A DNA stretch of 38,101 nt from a virus, in the IMG/VR virus record IMGVR_UViG_3300042691_027661, positions 1 to 38,101 of that record; one strand, written 5' to 3'. Position 1 is the first letter of the stretch. Every line of letters starts with the position of its first letter. Below the pieces are notes generated by a model. That model was not told the origin of the DNA. It made no database searches and saw nothing but the letters and a program-made list of their open reading frames with translations. A program made the position numbers and the translations under genes. Shown one piece after another: positions 15,415-23,570 of this stretch.

Positions 15415-16665
15415 CTATGCCGACACCGCGGCGTCATAGAACACGGACCCGGACAGGGGCCGCAGCGACCCCACCGGATTGCCCTGCCCGGCATCGGCCA
15501 GATTCCCAGCCCCCATCACCACCCGGCTGTCCGCATCGAAGCGGTCTGATAAAAACGTCAGGGTGTACTTCCGCAGCGTCAGCGGCCCTATCGCCACGTC
15601 ACTCGCCACCATCTTCGCTTGCAGATTATAATGCCCGGCGTTCTGGCTCACCAGCGTCCAGGAATCCAGGTTGGGGATGTTCTCCAGGAAGGTCGTGTTG
15701 GGCGCATCGCAGTCATGGTAGCGGCAGCGGATCCGCACCCGCAGGGTATCGGCATCCACCGCCGCCACGCCCAACAGCGACATGCCGAAGGACTCCTCGT
15801 CTCCGTTCATGGCGAACTGCCAGGCCGACAAATCCGTCGACCAACCACCTACCCAGGCCACGTCATTGGCAGTCAGGTCGTCCACATTCGGCGTCAGGGC
15901 CGACCACAACGGCAGGCGTGGCGACCCAGTGAAGAACGCGCAGGACCAGGATCTCCACCCCACCCCGGTCACGTCCACCGCCGCGCTCGATGCCACCAGA
16001 CCGTCCGCAATGGTCAGTCTCCGCATCGTCCCGGCCACTGCCGCAGCTACCGCTGCCGTCACATTCGACAACGTGGCCAGGTGGGCCGGATCCGTCGCCT
16101 CGATGCCGCTGACCTTGGCGGTGAACGCCTGCGTGCCATCCCGCAGGGCCACCATGTCCCGCCGCACCGCTTCCGCGGCCCCGGTGATGGCATTGGCCGC
16201 CCGCAGCAGCAGACCTCCGATCATCTGTCCACCGGTCAGCAGCAGGTAGTTGGCCCCCAGGATGCCAGCGATCATGGTCGAAACCTCGCCGCGGTTCACC
16301 CCGTCGTCTTCCTCCTCGCTGGCCTCCACGTGCTTCAGCCGGTTGCCGCCGCAGTCCAGATCCCCCAGCATGGCCGCCAGCCCGGTCCTGGGAAGGTATC
16401 CCGAGCCAGCCCCCGGCGATACCAGGATGATGACCTGCTTTCCGGCCGCTACCGCGCTGGGCAGGGAAACCCGACTGGCGTTGATCCAGGTGATGGTTCC
16501 GCTGATCCGGTTGCCATCCACCCAGGCCATCGGCGTGTCGTGGTCCACGTCCCAGGTACCCACCAGATCGAACTGTTGTTCGCTCCCGGTGGTCACGCGC
16601 AGCGTCCGCGACGGCCAGATCACCGTGGCCAGAAAGTCCATGAGCACCGCCTGATCGTAGATCAT
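15415..16665 (-). CDS. Tail needle/fibre-like structural protein, 416 aa
   Basis: ATG 16665 overlaps the TGA of the gp10-like gene (ATGA). Residues about 105-130 read LGDLDCGGNRLKHVEAS followed by acidic residues and VNRGEV, a divergent form of the GDLDMGGN...NLxxP...A-V-N-K-x-Y-V motif that precedes trimeric coiled-coil stalks in many tail fibres. An N-terminal beta domain (WDVD, IWPSRTLRV) precedes it, and the C-terminal 200 residues look like a beta-rich head with several Cys and Trp. In P22 the gene after gp10 encodes the trimeric tail needle, so this could be its functional counterpart. Confidence 0.65.
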   Translation of the reverse strand: MIYDQAVLMDFLATVIWPSRTLRVTTGSEQQFDLVGTWDVDHDTPMAWVDGNRISGTITWINASRVSLPSAVAAGKQVIILVSPGAGSGYLPRTGLAAMLGDLDCGGNRLKHVEASEEEDDGVNRGEVSTMIAGILGANYLLLTGGQMIGGLLLRAANAITGAAEAVRRDMVALRDGTQAFTAKVSGIEATDPAHLATLSNVTAAVAAAVAGTMRRLTIADGLVASSAAVDVTGVGWRSWSCAFFTGSPRLPLWSALTPNVDDLTANDVAWVGGWSTDLSAWQFAMNGDEESFGMSLLGVAAVDADTLRVRIRCRYHDCDAPNTTFLENIPNLDSWTLVSQNAGHYNLQAKMVASDVAIGPLTLRKYTLTFLSDRFDADSRVVMGAGNLADAGQGNPVGSLRPLSGSVFYDAAVSA

Positions 16666-18095
16666 CGCGTCACCTCCAGGGCCAGATCATCCAGACGCCA
16701 GTCGGCCCCAGCCTCGGCGTCGAACACCCGGATGGCGATCGACTTGCCCACCTTGGTCACGGGGAAGGACACCGGTTCCGGAGCGCGACCCGGCACGATC
16801 GTCGGTCTACCCAGCAGCGTCTCATCCACCGCCAGGGCCGGCCGGTCATCGGCCACCACCTGCACCGCCACGGATTCCGTGCTGGTCACAGACACCCGCA
16901 GCGCGACCTGATCGTATTCCGATCGGTCCGGCACGCTCTCATACAGCACCGGGATGGCTGCCGTGGTGGACGGTCCGGTATCATCCACGTCGATCGACGG
17001 ATTCAGGCTGAACAACATGTTGCCCGACCTGATCCAGGTCAGTCCCTGGGCTTCGGCAAAGGCATGCACCGGCACCGGCAGCCGCCAGGTACTCCACCCG
17101 CGCACCGATTCCCCCGGCACCATCGACAGGCACAGCACGTCCTGGCCGAAGGCCAGCAGATAGCACCCCAGTCGGCTGCAATAGTGTCCGATGGGTTCGA
17201 GCGACAGGTTGGCCGCCAGATTCAGGGCATAATCGTCCACCTTGCCACCCATGGCATCGGCCCGAGCGTCCAGGGTCTGCGTCACCTGCGACACCAGGCG
17301 GATGCCCGAGTCCGACAGGAACACCAGATCCCCGTTAATCTCCACCGGCGAGCGTTCGGCCCGCGTGCCCGGCCCGGCCACGGCCTGTTCCAGCCCGATC
17401 CGGTTCTGGTTCTCATCCATCCGGTACAAGAGCACGGCCCCGCGATAGAACACCGCCACCCGCCCGGCGAAGGTTCCCAGGCACATGGGCCGACCTCGCC
17501 CGGCGGAATAGTTGGCCACGTCCAACGACAGCGGCCCGTCATCGGTCGATGCCGAAGTCCAGTCCTCCAGGGTGGCCGGATCCGTACCTTCCAAACGCGA
17601 ACCGCGCAGCGAACGCAGATTGCCATCCAGGGTCCAGGCCCGGCCGGCGGCCTTGATCAGACTGAACTGCGGGGTGAACCCCGGCGACAACAGCGTGCTC
17701 GTCCCCGGCTCCGTCCCCGTGGGTGGGCAGTGGTGCAAAGCAGTCGAGTCATCGGCCAACTGCACCAGCGCCATGGTCCGTCCGCTGAAATCAGCGATGG
17801 CCCCCAGCACGGCAGCGATCGACTGGCCCGGGTCGGTGATGTAGTCGATGGTCACGGTGGGGGCCAGATTGCTGTCATCGGTGCCGCTCGGGGCAAGGAT
17901 CCGCAGATCATCCCCCACCGCATGCAACCCCACCGACCCGGCCGGCAAAGCCAGCCGATAATCCAATGCCGGCCGGCGCACCGGGCGTCCATTGGTCGTC
18001 ACCACTATATTTTTCAGATGGGTGCAGAATCCCGGCGCATTGGCCATCCCCGGCCGCAGATCCAGCCCCTTGCAGGGGATCAGTGGCTTCTTCAT
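16662..18095 (-). CDS. gp10-like packaged-DNA stabilisation / tail hub protein
   Basis: 477 aa from ATG 18095, which overlaps the upstream TGA (ATGA); a longer extension starting in the neighbour gene was rejected. It opens with a basic KKPLIPCKGLDLRPGM segment, then Trp/Gly-rich repeated beta segments such as GRAWTLDGNLRSL, AGRVAVFYRGAVLLY, GDLVFLSDSGIRLVS and YLLAFGQDVLCLS, which suggests a beta-propeller. P22 gp10 is of similar size (472 aa), sits two positions after coat and adaptor, and closes the portal channel. Length, position and fold pattern agree, but residue-level homology was not tested. Confidence 0.65.
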   Translation of the reverse strand: MKKPLIPCKGLDLRPGMANAPGFCTHLKNIVVTTNGRPVRRPALDYRLALPAGSVGLHAVGDDLRILAPSGTDDSNLAPTVTIDYITDPGQSIAAVLGAIADFSGRTMALVQLADDSTALHHCPPTGTEPGTSTLLSPGFTPQFSLIKAAGRAWTLDGNLRSLRGSRLEGTDPATLEDWTSASTDDGPLSLDVANYSAGRGRPMCLGTFAGRVAVFYRGAVLLYRMDENQNRIGLEQAVAGPGTRAERSPVEINGDLVFLSDSGIRLVSQVTQTLDARADAMGGKVDDYALNLAANLSLEPIGHYCSRLGCYLLAFGQDVLCLSMVPGESVRGWSTWRLPVPVHAFAEAQGLTWIRSGNMLFSLNPSIDVDDTGPSTTAAIPVLYESVPDRSEYDQVALRVSVTSTESVAVQVVADDRPALAVDETLLGRPTIVPGRAPEPVSFPVTKVGKSIAIRVFDAEAGADWRLDDLALEVTR

Positions 18096-18877
18096 AGGAT
18101 GCTCCAGGTGGCTGTATCCACGTCCCATCTCAGCGTGCGCAGCCATAGATATTGCTGCGCGGATGGGGATTCGTAATCGGTATGCAGGTTTTCATCCGGT
18201 CCATATCCAGGGAAACCATCCCAGTAATGATACACATAATCATAATGCGGCTGGCAGGTGCAGGCATGCTCTACGTCAAGCCCTCCATGGCTGGCGTCGT
18301 CTGACCATATTCCGACTTGAATGTCAACATGTTGCCCAGGGGTAGATCCGTCAACAAGGCCACTCAGCGTGATGTTTCGATCTCCGCAACGAGGATAATA
18401 TGGATAGTTAGAAGGGACATACCATCCCGCCCCAGCGCCCTTGCAGTTCAATTCCGGTCCTGCGGCTGGCGCAAGGACCTGGATGGCTCCATAATTTGGC
18501 AGAGCAGTAACTGGATAGTACGCTGCACAACTGTCCTGGGTCAACCCGGTTCCTACCGTCAACGAGACTGGCATTATCCTGGTGTGGTTGATCACGTTTG
18601 TGGTTTTTTGCCCATAGCCGTCGATGATTTCGGCCGTCAACGTGTGCGCCCCGATTCTTCCAATCGCCACATATTCCGGCGGAGTTGGCAGCAAGTTGAT
18701 GACCTGCGTGCCTCCAGGACCTGTAATGGTCAGCGTTGCGGTAACTATGGTAGTGGATGCGTCGCACCCATAGCCCACGCTATAACTAGCCTCTGGCGCT
18801 GACGTGTCACCACTGACATAATGCCAGATGAAATATGGCGCGATGACATCGAAGATTGTCCCCGTCGCCTCGATCAC
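18092..18877 (-). CDS. Hypothetical structural protein, 261 aa, lower GC than neighbours
   Basis: Uses a GTG start at 18877 that overlaps the upstream TGA (GTGA), and its own stop overlaps the next ATG. Rich in Tyr, Thr, Asp and His, with a Cys-bearing second half (GCGDRN-like and CTCQPHYDYVYHYWD segments) and many beta-prone stretches such as TATLTITGPGGT. The third codon positions are visibly less GC-biased than in flanking genes, suggesting later acquisition. It is inserted between the Calx-beta protein and the gp10-like protein. No family recognised; virion surface or host-binding function is possible. Confidence 0.65.
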   Translation of the reverse strand: MIEATGTIFDVIAPYFIWHYVSGDTSAPEASYSVGYGCDASTTIVTATLTITGPGGTQVINLLPTPPEYVAIGRIGAHTLTAEIIDGYGQKTTNVINHTRIMPVSLTVGTGLTQDSCAAYYPVTALPNYGAIQVLAPAAGPELNCKGAGAGWYVPSNYPYYPRCGDRNITLSGLVDGSTPGQHVDIQVGIWSDDASHGGLDVEHACTCQPHYDYVYHYWDGFPGYGPDENLHTDYESPSAQQYLWLRTLRWDVDTATWSIL

Positions 18878-19545
18878 AGCACCCTCCCGGTCACGGTGGC
18901 CCTGACCTTGAAGCTGCGATTCCCTTGGGTGCCACTGCGGTTGATGATCGCCACGCTCACCGTGGCCCCCGCCGCCGGCACGCTGATGGTCGTACTCACG
19001 CCGGTATAGTCAGTCCCGGCCTTCGCCGTCCCATCCACCGTCACCACCGTCGCCTCCACACTGCTACCGCCATCCGTCCTCTGGATGGTGAACACCGCTG
19101 GCGTCACCACCTCAGGCAGCCTCGGCGAACTCGGGTTGAACGCCCACACCACCCGCACCACCAGGGCCAGGGCATGCAGCCCCGACCCCAGCATCTCGAT
19201 CCAGTTGTCCCCCGGCGACAAGGCCACCGTCAGGTCCGTCTGCACCCCGGCCGGCACCGCCACCAGTTGTCCCGATGGATACCGCACCGTCATGCCCTCG
19301 CTGGCCGTCACCCGCAGGGCATAGGTCGTCGCCTCGGTGGCCAGCCGCACCACCGCCCCATCCCCGCCCCCGGCGGTCTTCTGGATGGTCGTTGATCCCA
19401 GCACCACCACCGCGACCTGATCCGCGCCCCGCACATACTCCCGACCCCCGACCAGACCCGGAGCCACCCGCTGCCCCAGCGTCAACCGCTGGGCATACCG
19501 GGCCTCCTGGCCCCGTGGGCACCGGATCCGGGCCGGACGCATCAT
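18874..19545 (-). CDS. Structural protein with C-terminal Calx-beta-like domain, 223 aa
   Basis: The true start is ATG 19545, overlapping the stop of the adaptor gene (ATGA); the frame is open far upstream but that part is a shadow of the adaptor gene. The N-terminal 140 residues form a beta-rich region with Gly-Asp-Asn-Trp (SPGDNWIEML). From about residue 148 the sequence follows the Calx-beta consensus: VFTIQR, then VVTVDGTAKAGTDYT, then ISVPAAGATVSV and a final SFKVRATV strand. Calx-beta folds bind calcium in some proteins and serve as adhesion modules in phage tails. The role here is inferred as a virion or adhesion component. Confidence 0.7.
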   Translation of the reverse strand: MMRPARIRCPRGQEARYAQRLTLGQRVAPGLVGGREYVRGADQVAVVVLGSTTIQKTAGGGDGAVVRLATEATTYALRVTASEGMTVRYPSGQLVAVPAGVQTDLTVALSPGDNWIEMLGSGLHALALVVRVVWAFNPSSPRLPEVVTPAVFTIQRTDGGSSVEATVVTVDGTAKAGTDYTGVSTTISVPAAGATVSVAIINRSGTQGNRSFKVRATVTGRVL

Positions 19546-20414
19546 TCCCACCCATCCCGCCGCCAGGCGCTCAGGCTGAACGTTCTGCCCGGTTGCTGGC
19601 TGGCTTTGAAGGATTCCAGGTAGGCCGTGTGTTCGGCCAGCAGTTTCTGCGCCTTGTCCTTGTCGTTGCACATGGCCCAGGCGGCCCGGCCGATCACCGC
19701 CACCGGATCCAGGGCCAGGGTATCGGTTTCCTCCTCCAGGTCGCTCACCGCTGACCGGTACTCGATGCGGATGGTCCCCGCGCCCGGATCGGGCCACAGC
19801 TCCATAACCTGCACCGGTCCCAGCTCCGCCGTCAGAACCGCAGACGATCCACCGCCTGGCGTCAGGGTCGGCACCCCGCTCCATCCCGCCCCGCAGTCCT
19901 CGATGGTCACGCTCTCGATGGCCCCGCCGTCCGTCACCAGGGTCAGCACCGGATCATGGCCGTAGGTGGCCCGGGTTCCCCCCGACACCACCACGGCATC
20001 ATCATCGGCATATCCGCTGCCCCCGTTGTCCACCGTCACCCCGATCAATCCGGTGGTGGCGGTCATCTGATACTTCTGCGGCCACCCGGTCGGCGTGGGC
20101 TGCTCGCGCCGGTCAATGCCAGCCGTCAGCACCGTGCGGGTCGTCCCGTCCGACCATTCCACATGGTCAGGCTGCCCCAGCAGGCAATCCGCCGGCAGAT
20201 CCACGAACCGCTGACCACCGGCCACCGCCTTCTCCACCACCCGCGCCTGGCGCAGGTAGGTATGGGTCACGGCCAGGTCGTCCTGGGCAGCGTTCAGCCG
20301 GCCCAGGATCTCGGCATCCAGAAGCGGGTTGGCCACGTCGTCATCGACCAGGCCCAGGCGTTGTTTCACCTTGGCGATGGCCCTGGCTACGGTCATACGG
20401 GTCGCTGCCGGCAT
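19542..20414 (-). CDS. Head-tail adaptor (P22 gp4-like position) with inserted beta domain
   Basis: 290 aa from ATG 20414. The N-terminus (MTVARAIAKVKQRLGL, LLDAEILGRLNAAQDDLA) matches the helical opening of podoviral adaptor/connector proteins that bind the portal ring, and the C-terminus (DPVAVIGRAAWAMCNDKDKAQKLLAEH, then YLESFKASQ) is the expected closing helix. Between about 118 and 195 lies an extra beta module with GGSGYADDDAVVV and CGAGWSGVPTL repeats. Related GxGY segments occur in the coat protein of this phage. Typical adaptors are about 160-230 aa, so the length excess corresponds to the insert. Confidence 0.75.
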   Translation of the reverse strand: MPAATRMTVARAIAKVKQRLGLVDDDVANPLLDAEILGRLNAAQDDLAVTHTYLRQARVVEKAVAGGQRFVDLPADCLLGQPDHVEWSDGTTRTVLTAGIDRREQPTPTGWPQKYQMTATTGLIGVTVDNGGSGYADDDAVVVSGGTRATYGHDPVLTLVTDGGAIESVTIEDCGAGWSGVPTLTPGGGSSAVLTAELGPVQVMELWPDPGAGTIRIEYRSAVSDLEEETDTLALDPVAVIGRAAWAMCNDKDKAQKLLAEHTAYLESFKASQQPGRTFSLSAWRRDGWE

Positions 20415-20434
20415 GGCCCCTCCGATCGGTCAGG

Positions 20435-20800
20435 TCATTCGCTGAGTTTGCCCTTGGCCTTGGCGGCCTTCTCCTGGGCGATCAGATCGCGCTGGATGCG
20501 CGCCTGGTCGGCCCGCTCGTACTCCGCGGTGGCCTCAGCCTCGCGCTGCATGGCCGCCGCCAGGGCCTCCGGTCCCGGATAGACCGTCCGCACCACCTCG
20601 GCCTTGTAATCGCCGCACAGGCGTCCGAACTCCTCCAGGGGGGTCTGCGGACGTTCCATCACCGAGGTATGCTTCTCGGTGGTGATGTGTGCGGATGCGG
20701 GCCATCCCGCCCGGATGATGGGCATCTCATAGGCGGGGATTGGGTAGAACACCCGGGTTCCCCCGGAATGGACTTCCATCTTGTGGACTTGGAAGCGCAT
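20435..20800 (-). CDS. Hypothetical protein after the coat gene, 121 aa
   Basis: ATG 20800 is preceded by AAGGAAG. The N-terminal half is beta-prone (MRFQVHKMEVH, TRVFYPIPAYEMPII), the second half is a charged Ala/Glu/Arg/Lys helix running to the C-terminus (AAAMQREAEATAEYERADQAR). It follows the coat gene after a 114-nt gap containing several hairpins, so it may be separately expressed. It could be a head decoration or completion protein; I do not recognise the family. Confidence 0.65.
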   Translation of the reverse strand: MRFQVHKMEVHSGGTRVFYPIPAYEMPIIRAGWPASAHITTEKHTSVMERPQTPLEEFGRLCGDYKAEVVRTVYPGPEALAAAMQREAEATAEYERADQARIQRDLIAQEKAAKAKGKLSE

Positions 20801-20914
20801 GGTGCTTCCTTTCTGGTCAAGGCCCCCGACCGGGGCGCGTCCATGCCACGCTGCCCCCGGCCGGGTGCTGGTGATGACGGGGTTGGGTCAAGGCATGGCC
20901 CCGTCAAGGTCAGG
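20801..20914 (-). terminator. Cluster of GC-rich hairpins between the coat gene and the 121-aa gene
   Basis: This is the longest gap in the virion operon. GACGGGG at 20876-20882 pairs with CCCCGTC at 20899-20905 (7 bp, 16-nt loop). CCCGGCCGGG (20856-20865) is self-complementary. GCCCC at 20822-20826 pairs with GGGGC at 20832-20836 (5 bp, 5-nt loop). None is followed by a U-run in the minus direction, so classical intrinsic termination is unlikely. A better reading is a 3'-end barrier that stabilises coat mRNA, or attenuation of downstream expression. Confidence 0.4.
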
Positions 20915-22417
20915 TCAGGAGTCAGCGGCGACAAAGACGCCGTTGGCTCGCGGACAGTTGCAGGTCAGGCAGTCGGTGTGATCGAACTGCGATTCCAGCA
21001 GACGCTGGCGCGGCTGATCGCACGGTACGCTCAGGAACTCGTCCAGCCCCTCCTGGACCAGGTAGTCCCAGCTCGGTTCGTACAGGCAGTACATGCGATC
21101 GGTGAACGGGGCCGCGATGCCGGTGGTCGGATAACCACTGCCGGCATTGGCGATGGTCACGGTGGCCAGACGACCGATCCGCACGTCATCTCCGTCCACC
21201 TGGGTCAGGCCTGCCCCGCTCGATGCACTATACACGGTGCAAGTGATCGAACCGTTGGTTCCGCTTCCCGCATTGCCGATGGCAATGGACGGGGCCGCGG
21301 TCAGACCTTCACCAGGATCGGTCACGGACACGCCGGCAATGGTCCCATCAGCCGCCACATAGGCGATGGCCTGGGGCAACCGGGTCGGGCTGCCGCCACC
21401 GCTGAACGTCAGGGTGAGCTGCGACATGCCCACACCGACTTCGCTGGACGCGACGGTATCCATCTCGTCCAGGGTGTTGTCCCATTCCAGGCTCATGTCC
21501 TTGGCACCCAGGCCCAGTCGCTCATCGGTCAGGAAGGCCTGCACCTTGCCCACATCGTTGGTGGCCTCGGTCTGGAAGGCGGTCTTCAGCTCGATCTGTG
21601 CGCCCAGCTTGTCCAAAAAGCCCTGGCCGGCGAAGCAGCGGAAATTGCCCCTGGGCAGTCCGCTCATCCGGGCCGCCACGCGCACCTGGCGGAAGAACTT
21701 CTTGAGCTGGGTCAACAGCGTTCCGCTCGATCCGGTGGTGCCACGCGGACCCATCCACGGACAGCCGGCAATGTTGCCACTGGCACCGGCAAACAGCACA
21801 TGCTGGACCCCGCGCACGGTGCCACGGTTCAGGCCGTCACTGCCGGCCACCGCGCCACCGTAATAGCCGTAGTTCCTGATCGGCAGGATACCGTTCAGGC
21901 CGTACAGGCCCTTGGAGCTGGATCCCTGCCGGTGCATGCGCAGATCCAACAGGTCCATGTTGCGGGCCAGCCAGCTCTGGGTGTCTTCGGTCAAGCGGTT
22001 GTACAGCACCCGCTCGCTCGACGGATCACGGCGCACGGCGCGGGCATCCAGGCTCTTGCCGTTGTCATTGGGCAGGATGGTGACGCCACTGACCTTGCGC
22101 AGGTCATCGAATCCCCATTTGATGGCGTTGAAGAAATTGGAACTGGAGAACGTGGTCCACAGGGTGTTCTGGACCTCGACGGGGTTGTTCAGGCTGTCCG
22201 AACCGGACCATTCCTGCCCGGCGATGTTGTAGGCCGGCTCCTTGATGCCGATCAGCACCCCGTCGCCGGTGAATTGGGTGGTCTTCTTGCGTGATTGCAT
22301 GAAGTCGTACATGAGCCGGGGCATCTGGCCAGTCTTGGTCAAACGCTTTTCCAGCACCTTCTTGCGGGCAAGGCCGGCCAGACGGGCGGCCTGATTGGAG
22401 CCGATGATGGCTGCCAT
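20915..22417 (-). CDS. Major capsid (coat) protein
   Basis: 500 aa, immediately downstream of portal and scaffold genes. The N-terminal part carries a basic helix (ARKKVLEKRL) and RLMYDFMQSRKK, then GIKEPAYNIAG and an FSSSNFFNAIKWG segment consistent with a HK97-type coat core; FLTDERLGLGAKDMSLEWDNTLDEM lies in the centre. Around residues 352-436 is an extra beta region with DPGEGLTAAPSIAI and NAGSGYPTTG, resembling the insert in the adaptor protein and probably a surface-exposed insertion domain. The last 40 residues contain a Cys cluster (CLTCNC), unusual for a coat protein. Confidence 0.8.
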   Translation of the reverse strand: MAAIIGSNQAARLAGLARKKVLEKRLTKTGQMPRLMYDFMQSRKKTTQFTGDGVLIGIKEPAYNIAGQEWSGSDSLNNPVEVQNTLWTTFSSSNFFNAIKWGFDDLRKVSGVTILPNDNGKSLDARAVRRDPSSERVLYNRLTEDTQSWLARNMDLLDLRMHRQGSSSKGLYGLNGILPIRNYGYYGGAVAGSDGLNRGTVRGVQHVLFAGASGNIAGCPWMGPRGTTGSSGTLLTQLKKFFRQVRVAARMSGLPRGNFRCFAGQGFLDKLGAQIELKTAFQTEATNDVGKVQAFLTDERLGLGAKDMSLEWDNTLDEMDTVASSEVGVGMSQLTLTFSGGGSPTRLPQAIAYVAADGTIAGVSVTDPGEGLTAAPSIAIGNAGSGTNGSITCTVYSASSGAGLTQVDGDDVRIGRLATVTIANAGSGYPTTGIAAPFTDRMYCLYEPSWDYLVQEGLDEFLSVPCDQPRQRLLESQFDHTDCLTCNCPRANGVFVAADS

Positions 22418-22435
22418 GGTTGATTCCTTGGGGTC

Positions 22436-23560
22436 TTACTCGATCTCTCCCCGCTGGAGTGCCTCAAACTCTTGGTCTGCGGTCATGGGTTGAGCGGGTG
22501 GAGCGAGTCGTGCGGGCCGCACAGTGCGCGGTGCGGCGGGTCGCGTCTGGCTGCGTCGTGCCAGCTCCGATCCCAAGGCCTTCCGGTAGGCGTTCGCATG
22601 CACCTTCGGCGTGATGACCACGCCCATGTCTTCCAGCTCGTCCATTTTCTGCTGGACGGCCGTCTCGACCTTTTCAGCGATGTCCGCGGCCACCTTCTGG
22701 CCGTGGGTCGCCTTCAGGGTCTTCCCCATTCCTGCGATTTCCGCTTTCAGCGCCAGGATCTCAGGATCCACCGTGCGGGCATCCCGCTTCGGCGGTATAT
22801 CGGCCTTGCGTGGTGGTGGCGTGTCCGCCTTCCTGCGCTCGGCCTTGGCCGCTTTCAGGGCGGCCAGTTCCTGATCGGCATCGAAGGTTTCGGTCGCTGC
22901 CCGTTTCAGGGCCGCCGCAACCTCCTGCTCCGTGAATCCATCGGCGGCGGGTTGCTCACCGATGAACGCTGCCAGCTCGGATCGGGCGCTCGTGTCTCCG
23001 GTCTTGGCCTTGTGCAGGCGGACCAGGAACGTCGCCAGCTCCTCGGGCGGCACCCCGACCTGATCGAAGCGTTCCAGCAGTTTGTCGGTGAAAGCCGACT
23101 CCCGCTGCAATTCCTTCGTCAGTTTCTCGACCTCGGCCTTCGACTGCTTTCGGGCCTCCAAGGCCCTTGTCAGCTTCTTGACCGGGACGTGACCCCGTTT
23201 CAGTTCCTCGGGCGTCGGATCGCTCTCGTCCTTCTCCGGCGGCTGGGGCGTGGGTGCCTTCTGCTCGCCCTCCGGATCAAGAGCCTGCGACGGTTCCGCT
23301 GGCTGCTCGGTGGTGGGTGCCTCCCCATCGCTGCCTTCCTTCAAGAAGGCTTCCAGCTCGGCATCTGCCTCGCCAGGTTGGGGGGTGGTGCTGCTCTCGC
23401 TCTCCCGTTTGGCCGGCTGCTCCCCGCCGTTCGCGGTCGCTTCAGCATCCGAACTACCGCCGATCGCGGCCTGCTCGGTCCCCTCCGGTTCGCTGGCATC
23501 GACTTGGGGAGTCGTGTCGCCTTCGGCTGGGCTGGTCTGTTCTGCATTGCTATCAGGCAT
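22436..23560 (-). CDS. Capsid scaffolding protein
   Basis: 374 aa between portal and coat. The N-terminal 130 residues are acidic and disordered (Glu, Pro, Ser, Thr, Gln), followed by VPVKKLTRALEARKQSKAEVEKLTKEL, a coiled coil, then a long helical region and a basic C-terminus (LARRSQTRPAAPRTVRPARL) suited to coat binding. Size, charge layout and position match podoviral scaffolds, which assemble the procapsid and exit before DNA packaging. No protease motif is present. Confidence 0.8.
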   Translation of the reverse strand: MPDSNAEQTSPAEGDTTPQVDASEPEGTEQAAIGGSSDAEATANGGEQPAKRESESSTTPQPGEADAELEAFLKEGSDGEAPTTEQPAEPSQALDPEGEQKAPTPQPPEKDESDPTPEELKRGHVPVKKLTRALEARKQSKAEVEKLTKELQRESAFTDKLLERFDQVGVPPEELATFLVRLHKAKTGDTSARSELAAFIGEQPAADGFTEQEVAAALKRAATETFDADQELAALKAAKAERRKADTPPPRKADIPPKRDARTVDPEILALKAEIAGMGKTLKATHGQKVAADIAEKVETAVQQKMDELEDMGVVITPKVHANAYRKALGSELARRSQTRPAAPRTVRPARLAPPAQPMTADQEFEALQRGEIE

Positions 23561-23570
23561 GGTTCCTCCG

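Noticed and set aside
20669-22294. 541-codon plus-strand ORF
   Set aside because: Antisense shadow of the coat gene, with biased composition and no ribosome site or family match.
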